Shown: positions 38,549 to 42,672 of the stretch, one piece after another
Layout of the letters: each line of letters starts with the position of its first letter
Position numbering within the stretch: position 1 is the stretch's first letter
Source of the DNA: a virus
DNA length: 42,672 bases
IMG/VR virus record: IMGVR_UViG_3300044776_000069
Coordinates: 1 to 42,672 of that record
Strand: one strand, 5' to 3'
Position numbers and translations under genes: made by a program
Notes under the pieces: model-generated
The model's database searches: none
Told to the model about the DNA's origin: nothing
Seen by the model: only the letters and a program-made list of their open reading frames with translations

Positions 38549-38968
38549 TCACCCTCCCAGCTTCTCGATTGTGATCTCCGACCGGGCAGGCTCGCCCTGC
38601 GCGGCCCGCCACTTACGCACCACCAGCTCGGCCACCTGTTGATCCGCGAACCACGCGGAGAGGCCATCTAGAAGCGCCTTCGCGATATTGTCCGCGTCGG
38701 GCTTCTCGGTCATCGGCGCCTGGCCACGGGGCTCCCGGGATCGCCACTTTGCCCGCGGCCACTCAAAGAAAGCATCGAGCGTGACCCGGAGCGGCCCCTG
38801 GATTCGCTGCAGGCCAATCTGCTCACGCGCATGCAGCGAGACGAGCTGCTCGAAGCGTGCGCTCTTCTGGGGTGTGTACATGCGCGCGAACTGGCCGCCG
38901 GGCGCGATGCTGGCGCGTGGCCGGCCTTTCGCGACGGCCTCACCTGGGACAACGAACGACCACGTCAC
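38549..38968 (-). CDS. rusA: RusA-family Holliday-junction resolvase
   Basis: The product is 139 aa from GTG 38968 (GTGA overlap). RusA marks: N-terminal GEAVAKGRPR, DAFFEWPRAKW, and KPDADNIAKALLDGLSAWF with the metal-binding Asp triad. Ends with the family WRAAQ-like and RSEITIEKL segment. It cuts four-way junctions made during recombination and packaging. Confidence 0.95.
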   Translation of the reverse strand: MTWSFVVPGEAVAKGRPRASIAPGGQFARMYTPQKSARFEQLVSLHAREQIGLQRIQGPLRVTLDAFFEWPRAKWRSREPRGQAPMTEKPDADNIAKALLDGLSAWFADQQVAELVVRKWRAAQGEPARSEITIEKLGG

Positions 38969-39447
38969 GCGCGCTCACCGCCAAGCGGGGCCACCAGAAG
39001 GCGCGTCATGTCGGCACCGTCGGTGACCTGGTCGAGCTGTGGGAGCAGGATCTGCCCAATGGTGCGCCCGTCCCGCGTCACGATGAACGGCATAAACTCC
39101 TGCTCGAAGGTTGTGATCTCGGACTCGACGGACTCCAGCTTCGCCTTGATCACCAAGAGCAGCGAGCGCCAGATGCGTCGCAATTCAGCATCGTAGCGCT
39201 TCTTTTGGTTGTCGATCGTGTCAGCCTGCCAGCTCGAGCGCGGGCGCAGGACGAATCGTTTCTCGGTGCGATCGGGGAGTGCAATATCGAAACGCACGAA
39301 GCGCCCGTTCATCGCGAAGCCGATCACCGCGCGCTCGGCCTCAAAGAACGACATGAACTTCGTGGCGCCGGCGCGCTCGACGAGTGCTTCGATCTCGCCT
39401 CGGCTCTTCGCGACCGGGACGACGGTTCCTTCGGCGAACTTTGCCAT
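38965..39447 (-). CDS. Conserved phage protein of unknown function
   Basis: The product is 160 aa, ATG 39447 with GAGGGGGAAA upstream. It has a mixed fold: AGATKFMSFFEAERAVIGFAM, VRFDIALPDRTEK, and helices RYDAELRRIWRSLLLVIKAKLESVE, split over two helices. The FEQEFMPFIV segment is well conserved in appearance in small phage proteins near RusA genes. No activity assigned. Confidence 0.7.
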   Translation of the reverse strand: MAKFAEGTVVPVAKSRGEIEALVERAGATKFMSFFEAERAVIGFAMNGRFVRFDIALPDRTEKRFVLRPRSSWQADTIDNQKKRYDAELRRIWRSLLLVIKAKLESVESEITTFEQEFMPFIVTRDGRTIGQILLPQLDQVTDGADMTRLLVAPLGGERA

Positions 39448-39567
39448 TCAGTGTTTCCCCCTCTGCGAATTTCAAAACGGGAGCGCCGCCCGCATCGCCC
39501 CTGGTCCCCGCACGCGCCCTGTGTAAACACGCCGGAGACTCTTTGACCCTGACGACGCCCCCGATTC
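39448..39567. other. Gap upstream of the RusA-linked genes
   Basis: This 120-nt gap contains the ribosome site of the next gene and no convincing promoter, terminator or coding frame. Confidence 0.3.
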
Positions 39568-39957
39568 CTAGATCAGCGCGAGTTTCGTATAGTGCGGATC
39601 CGATGCCGACCATGCCGCGTTTCGCCTTGCCTTCACCTTGAGCCGCCATGCGGTCGCCGCCGCGCGATGTGGCGCCCGATCCGCCTCGCGACGTGCGCGT
39701 TGTAGGTCCAGAATCACACGTCGGCGCTTGCAATAGTCCGCGCGCTTCGCCGCACGGTGGCGATCGATGTGGCGCGCGTAGTAGCGCTTCATGATCGCGC
39801 TCTTCATGACCGGATGCTTCGCGGCGTAGCGCATCGAGGCCGCGCTTCGCGCGTGCTCGGGACACCAGCGCGCGCGATGCGAGCGCATCAGGTGCACTGT
39901 CTGTTCGCACCCGAGCGCGACGCAGCGTTGGCAGATGATCGCGTATCGCGGCCTCAA
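39568..39957 (-). CDS. Small basic zinc-finger-like protein
   Basis: The product is 129 aa from TTG 39957 (TTGA overlap with the deformylase stop). It has Cys pairs (IICQRCVALGCEQ; WCPEHARS) near the N terminus and a long Arg/Lys-rich tail. It may bind nucleic acid. The start is uncertain because of the TTG; an internal ATG is possible. Confidence 0.6.
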   Translation of the reverse strand: MRPRYAIICQRCVALGCEQTVHLMRSHRARWCPEHARSAASMRYAAKHPVMKSAIMKRYYARHIDRHRAAKRADYCKRRRVILDLQRARREADRAPHRAAATAWRLKVKARRNAAWSASDPHYTKLALI

Positions 39958-40436
39958 ACTAACCCACCCGCGATCCTCGCCAGCTTCGGCTTGAGCATCA
40001 GTCTTCTCGCGTGGTCGAGGTGGTCGATGAAGAGCACGCCGTCGAGGTGATCGATCTCGTGCTGCAGGACGCGCGCCGATCGCCCGTACATCGTGATAGT
40101 GCGCGCGCCGCCCTTCAGATCGCGATAGGCCACGAGGACACTTTCAGCGCGTCTCACGTGCGAAACCACTCCTGGGATGCTCAGACACCCCTCCTCATCG
40201 AGGACCGTCTCTTTCGAACGCTCGATGATCGCTGGGTTGACCATCTCGTGCGGCGGGAAGCGGAGCACGATCAAGCGCATGTCGAGACCGACCTGCGGCG
40301 CGGAGAGCCCGACGCCCTTGTGCTTGACCATCAACTCCGACATCCGGCGCGCCGTCTCGCGCAGCGACTTGTCGAACTCCGTGATCTCGCTGGCACGAGC
40401 GCGCAGGATCGGATCGCCGTAGTAGACGAGCTTCAT
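39954..40436 (-). CDS. def: Peptide deformylase
   Basis: The product is 160 aa, ATG 40436 (ATGA overlap). All three deformylase motifs are intact: GVGLSAPQ (41-48), EGCLS (82-86) with metal ligand C84, and HEIDH (126-130). It removes the formyl group from nascent protein N termini. The C-terminal helix is short, as in compact phage versions. Marine phages are known to carry deformylases. Here it may work with the initiator-like tRNA at 10640-10714. No signal peptide; cytoplasmic and ribosome-associated. Confidence 0.95.
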   Translation of the reverse strand: MKLVYYGDPILRARASEITEFDKSLRETARRMSELMVKHKGVGLSAPQVGLDMRLIVLRFPPHEMVNPAIIERSKETVLDEEGCLSIPGVVSHVRRAESVLVAYRDLKGGARTITMYGRSARVLQHEIDHLDGVLFIDHLDHARRLMLKPKLARIAGGLV

Positions 40437-40771
40437 CGGGCCGCCCTCGCCTCGCGTTGCTGCTGAATGAGCGCACTGCTTTCCCTGAGAAGAGCGAGAC
40501 GCTCCGGGCCCAATGGAAGGTCATGTGCTTTGTTGCGCAGCTCGTCGATGCGATCGCGCAACACGTCGTTCGCGCGTTCCTCCTGCGTCTTCTCCCGCAT
40601 GATAAGCTCGAACGTTCCCCACCAACGAAGCCGGATTGCAACGTCAGTGACGCAGCCCATTTCATGAAGCGTTCTGCCTCCAGCGATCAGGATGTCGAGG
40701 TTACCGTGGCGCAGCCGCTTTCGGCGAAGCTCGGGGAACTCTCGCTTGCGGCGCGATGGCCACCACTTCAT
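40433..40771 (-). CDS. Hypothetical basic helical protein
   Basis: The product is 112 aa. The ATG at 40771 has GGAGG 5 nt upstream, preferred over a GTG at 40783. It has a basic N terminus (KWWPSRRKREFPELRRKRLR), a short strand region (NLDILIAGGRTLHEMG; VAIRLRWWGTFELI) and a charged helix (ERANDVLRDRIDELRNKAHDL). No family recognised. It is ATGA-coupled to the deformylase. Confidence 0.65.
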   Translation of the reverse strand: MKWWPSRRKREFPELRRKRLRHGNLDILIAGGRTLHEMGCVTDVAIRLRWWGTFELIMREKTQEERANDVLRDRIDELRNKAHDLPLGPERLALLRESSALIQQQREARAAR

Positions 40772-40811
40772 GGCGTCCTCCACGTGCAGCGCATCGATCT
40801 CGTCGATCGGC

Positions 40812-40937
40812 TCATCGATCCATCAACTCCACGCGGTGATAGGACGCCGGCTTGCCCGCTCGGGATGCGTAATAGCTCATAGCGGCCGTCATCAGCACAA
40901 CCACCGCGATCACGACGGCGAGAAGGCGGCGGGTCAT
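40812..40937 (-). CDS. Small single-span membrane protein
   Basis: The product is 41 aa, ATG 40937 overlapping the previous stop as ATGA. A strong membrane segment (LLAVVIAVVVLMTAAMSYY) after two Arg, then a basic tail. It is shorter than most open-frame cut-offs. Coupling supports it as real. Confidence 0.6.
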   Translation of the reverse strand: MTRRLLAVVIAVVVLMTAAMSYYASRAGKPASYHRVELMDR

Positions 40938-41869
40938 CGCCTCCACGTCCTTCTCGCGTTCACGGTCTCGCCTCGGCTCGGATAAAATACGAGCGTTCTG
41001 GGCTGGCCCGCCGTGTAGTATTCGCACCCCACGTAGTTCGTCCAGTCCACTGTGTCCCCGCGATGGATCGTCCAAATATCCGGTTTTGCTCGATAGCATC
41101 CGCTCCCGCCCAGAAACACGAGCACCTCGATAGGCGCCGTGATTGGCTCGTAGTGCCGAGCGTGTCCGGCCGGCAGCGTGCACAGGCGGATATGTTCGTA
41201 GCGATCGATGCCCTTGACGCGCCGATAAACGAGCGAGTCTATGATGCTGCGCCCCCACTCGACGGACACGAGGCGGGTCACGTAGGGCGCGCGCAAGTCG
41301 GTTTCGCGCGGGAGCCACACTCGCGGGAAGGAGTCCTCGACGGTTGAGTCCCGCGGGTGGATTTGACTGGAATCAGAGAGAACGAACTCCGGCGATATAT
41401 CGCTACCATCGGTTGTGATCGGCACTCCGTAAGGATACGGCGTAAGGCCGCGCCACCCTGGCGTTGTGCTTGACGTGTCGCTCGGACCGCCAGAGTCGAG
41501 GTGTCCGCCGGCCTGTGGTCCCGGCGTCGCGTACGCCATCGGCCACGTCGCGAAATCGCGCTTTAAAACCTCGTCGATCTTCTCTCGCGCCAAGATACGC
41601 CCGAGCCGATTGGTTCCCATGTCGAAAAACGGCGCTCTGGGCGCATCGAATAGTCGATAGATGATGTCCTCGCGTGTTTCGATTAGGTCGACGCCGACGA
41701 ACGAGCGACCCAACAGTGCATCCCCCGTCGAGTCACCCACCACCGACGTTGCCGCGCGCTCGTCGGATTCCGGGACGCGCGGGCCCTGGACGTTGTCGAT
41801 CGCCTTTCCGATTACGAGCCCGATCGCGAGCAGCGCCACGCTCACCCATGAGAGCCCACTAGTTTTCAT
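40934..41869 (-). CDS. Membrane-anchored protein of unknown function
   Basis: The product is 311 aa from ATG 41869; the longer frame to 41971 overlaps the neighbour. The N terminus is a signal-anchor (SWVSVALLAIGLVIGKAI). The rest is hydrophilic, without a recognised domain: GRSFVGVDLIETREDII, LREKIDEVLKRDF-like helix, and a beta-rich C-terminal part (VLVFLGGSGCYRAKPDIW; DTVDWTNYVGCEYYTAG). Probably periplasmic or exposed. It stands among several small membrane genes. Confidence 0.65.
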   Translation of the reverse strand: MKTSGLSWVSVALLAIGLVIGKAIDNVQGPRVPESDERAATSVVGDSTGDALLGRSFVGVDLIETREDIIYRLFDAPRAPFFDMGTNRLGRILAREKIDEVLKRDFATWPMAYATPGPQAGGHLDSGGPSDTSSTTPGWRGLTPYPYGVPITTDGSDISPEFVLSDSSQIHPRDSTVEDSFPRVWLPRETDLRAPYVTRLVSVEWGRSIIDSLVYRRVKGIDRYEHIRLCTLPAGHARHYEPITAPIEVLVFLGGSGCYRAKPDIWTIHRGDTVDWTNYVGCEYYTAGQPRTLVFYPSRGETVNARRTWRR

Positions 41870-41999
41870 GCTGCGAGTCACTCTCCCTTCGCGCGTTGTC
41901 CTGGTGCTCCGGCAGGAAGGCGACAATGATCGCGATGCCGAGGAAAGCCAGAATCCAGAGCCCGGATACAATCGCTGCGATCATAAGAACGAGTTTCAC
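41859..41999 (-). CDS. Small membrane protein
   Basis: The product is 46 aa from GTG 41999 (GTGA overlap). Nearly the whole first half is hydrophobic (KLVLMIAAIVSGLWILAFLG; IAIIVAFL), then a charged tail (PEHQDNARRESDSQHEN). One or two spans. Its 3' end overlaps the start of the next gene by 11 nt. Confidence 0.6.
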   Translation of the reverse strand: MKLVLMIAAIVSGLWILAFLGIAIIVAFLPEHQDNARRESDSQHEN

Positions 42000-42289
42000 C
42001 GCGCGCACCTCATGCCGACCCATGTCCAGAAGAGGATTACGCCTGCGATCACCGCGAGCCGCCACGCGATCGCCTCCCAGTCACGGCCGCGCATGGAGCG
42101 GACCTCGATCTGCGGATGGTCACCCGCAGCCGGGTGCGTAGGCGTCAGGCGCCGCGCGCGCTGCAGCGTCGGAGTGATCCGAAGGTTTTCCACCTGGTGC
42201 CCGGCGCAGCGGTGGACGCGCGTGCCGGACTCGCGTTCGTAGACGCAACCGCAATCCCTCCGTAGAAACAGTGCTTTTTGAGTTTTCAC
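41996..42289 (-). CDS. Zinc-motif protein with C-terminal membrane segment
   Basis: The product is 97 aa from GTG 42289 with GAGGGGG about 8 nt upstream. The N-terminal part has Cys/His ligands (RDCGCVYERESGTRVHRCAGHQ, in two groups: CGC and HxCxxH). The C-terminal 20 residues form one membrane segment (AWRLAVIAGVILFWTWVGM). The larger open frame to 42433 has no ribosome site. Confidence 0.6.
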   Translation of the reverse strand: MKTQKALFLRRDCGCVYERESGTRVHRCAGHQVENLRITPTLQRARRLTPTHPAAGDHPQIEVRSMRGRDWEAIAWRLAVIAGVILFWTWVGMRCAR

Positions 42290-42399
42290 GATCTTGACCC
42301 CCTCCAGAGTGATCGTTGGTGTGTCGCGCCGGGGTCCGGGTAACGGGAGGTCTCTCGCCCCTCGCCCCGGCGCTGGTTGCCGCCATGGGAGCGGCTTTC
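42290..42399. other. Gap between two small genes
   Basis: This 110-nt gap is GC-rich. I see the ribosome site of the next gene and no confident promoter, terminator or coding frame. The frame ending at 42120 that covers part of it looks like a shadow. Confidence 0.3.
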
Positions 42400-42594
42400 T
42401 TAGGTCTTCCTGAACAAATCGGCGTGCGTGCACGTCGCGTAATGCGAGTCGCCCGACTCAGGGTCGAACGGATGCCAGTGGTCGTTGTAGTCGATCGCCA
42501 TCACGATCTCCTCGCCGCAGCCCGTGCACGCCTTCCGGTACTGCTCGACGTACTCGTGCGCCTCTCCAATCTGGTAGACGTCGCCACGACTCAC
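42400..42594 (-). CDS. Small zinc-ribbon protein
   Basis: The product is 64 aa from GTG 42594 (GTGA overlap with the HNH stop). It has a CTGC pair, then a WHPFDPESG stretch and HYATCTHADLF with further Cys/His. It looks like a rubredoxin- or zinc-ribbon-like fold. Such small proteins occur in phage early operons; function unknown. Confidence 0.65.
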   Translation of the reverse strand: MSRGDVYQIGEAHEYVEQYRKACTGCGEEIVMAIDYNDHWHPFDPESGDSHYATCTHADLFRKT

Positions 42595-42672
42595 GCCGCA
42601 CGCTCCTTGTTTCTACGGTTTGCAACCTGCTCCTTCTGCGTCGCCCACCGACAGTTTCCCGGCTCGTAGTTG
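42591..42672 (-). CDS. HNH endonuclease, C-terminal part (runs off right edge)
   Basis: 26 codons plus one base, open to the right edge and ending TGA at 42593-42591. It reads YEPGNCRWATQKEQ then VANRRNKERAA, the typical end of phage HNH endonucleases of the GNCRW type. It matches in frame with the N-terminal piece at the left edge. The middle, with the His-Asn-His core, would lie in a missing stretch. Confidence 0.75.
   Translation of the reverse strand, partial: NYEPGNCRWATQKEQVANRRNKERAA

Noticed and set aside
42120-42386. 88-codon minus frame at the right end
   Set aside because: Shadow of the zinc-motif gene at 41996-42289; Arg-rich with no motif.

Overview
The window reads as an almost complete genome of a tailed double-stranded DNA phage with siphovirus-type organisation. 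It has a large terminase, portal, MuF-type head protein, scaffold, capsid, cement protein, tail-tube proteins, a frameshifted tail chaperone, a 1126-residue tape measure and a large tail-tip protein, and I see no contractile sheath. The DNA is GC-rich. A Gram-negative (diderm) host is implied by a phage-borne outer-membrane phospholipase A, a T7-lysozyme-type amidase and a secreted lipoprotein-like product. I see no integrase, excisionase or lysogeny repressor. The two ends appear to be the two halves of a single HNH-endonuclease gene, read in the same frame across the junction but lacking roughly 20 residues. This suggests a circular or circularly permuted genome with a small assembly gap.

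Layout, almost all on the minus strand. 1-6938: early region with a partial HNH gene, an SMC/Rad50-like ATPase, RecT annealing protein, YqaJ exonuclease, a zinc-ribbon protein, a Cys-rich lipoprotein-like protein, a second HNH endonuclease and small regulators. 6712-7025: a control region with three promoters sharing a conserved extended -35 block, each predicted to start transcription at or next to the start codon (leaderless mRNA). 7026-9448: the only plus-strand genes, a helicase-methyltransferase fusion and a DUF7220-type membrane protein. 9557-12539: lysis and tRNA cassette with an OMPLA-like phospholipase, small membrane proteins (holin candidates), a CAU-anticodon tRNA with initiator features, and an amidase endolysin whose stop codon lies inside the tRNA. 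12577-28902: tail, including a glycosidase-like protein, tail tip with a carbohydrate-binding module, a secreted deacetylase-like protein, tape measure, G/GT chaperone with a -1 slippery site, a beta-helix protein and two related tail-tube proteins. 28906-37385: head and packaging, ending with a terminase that seems to carry a small-subunit-like domain at its N terminus. 37601-42672: second early region with a replication-like wHTH protein, RusA resolvase, peptide deformylase, a cluster of small membrane proteins, zinc-ribbon proteins and the C-terminal end of an HNH gene.

How it fits together. RecT, YqaJ, the Rad50-like ATPase and RusA form a recombination set. The methyltransferase fusion probably protects or marks DNA. 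The late genes run as one long, tightly coupled minus-strand array from terminase to lysis, with many start/stop overlaps of 1-4 nt. Two features deserve most attention: a lysis cassette in which an outer-membrane phospholipase may do the job of spanins, and an apparent translation-initiation kit (initiator-like tRNA, peptide deformylase and leaderless promoters) in one phage.
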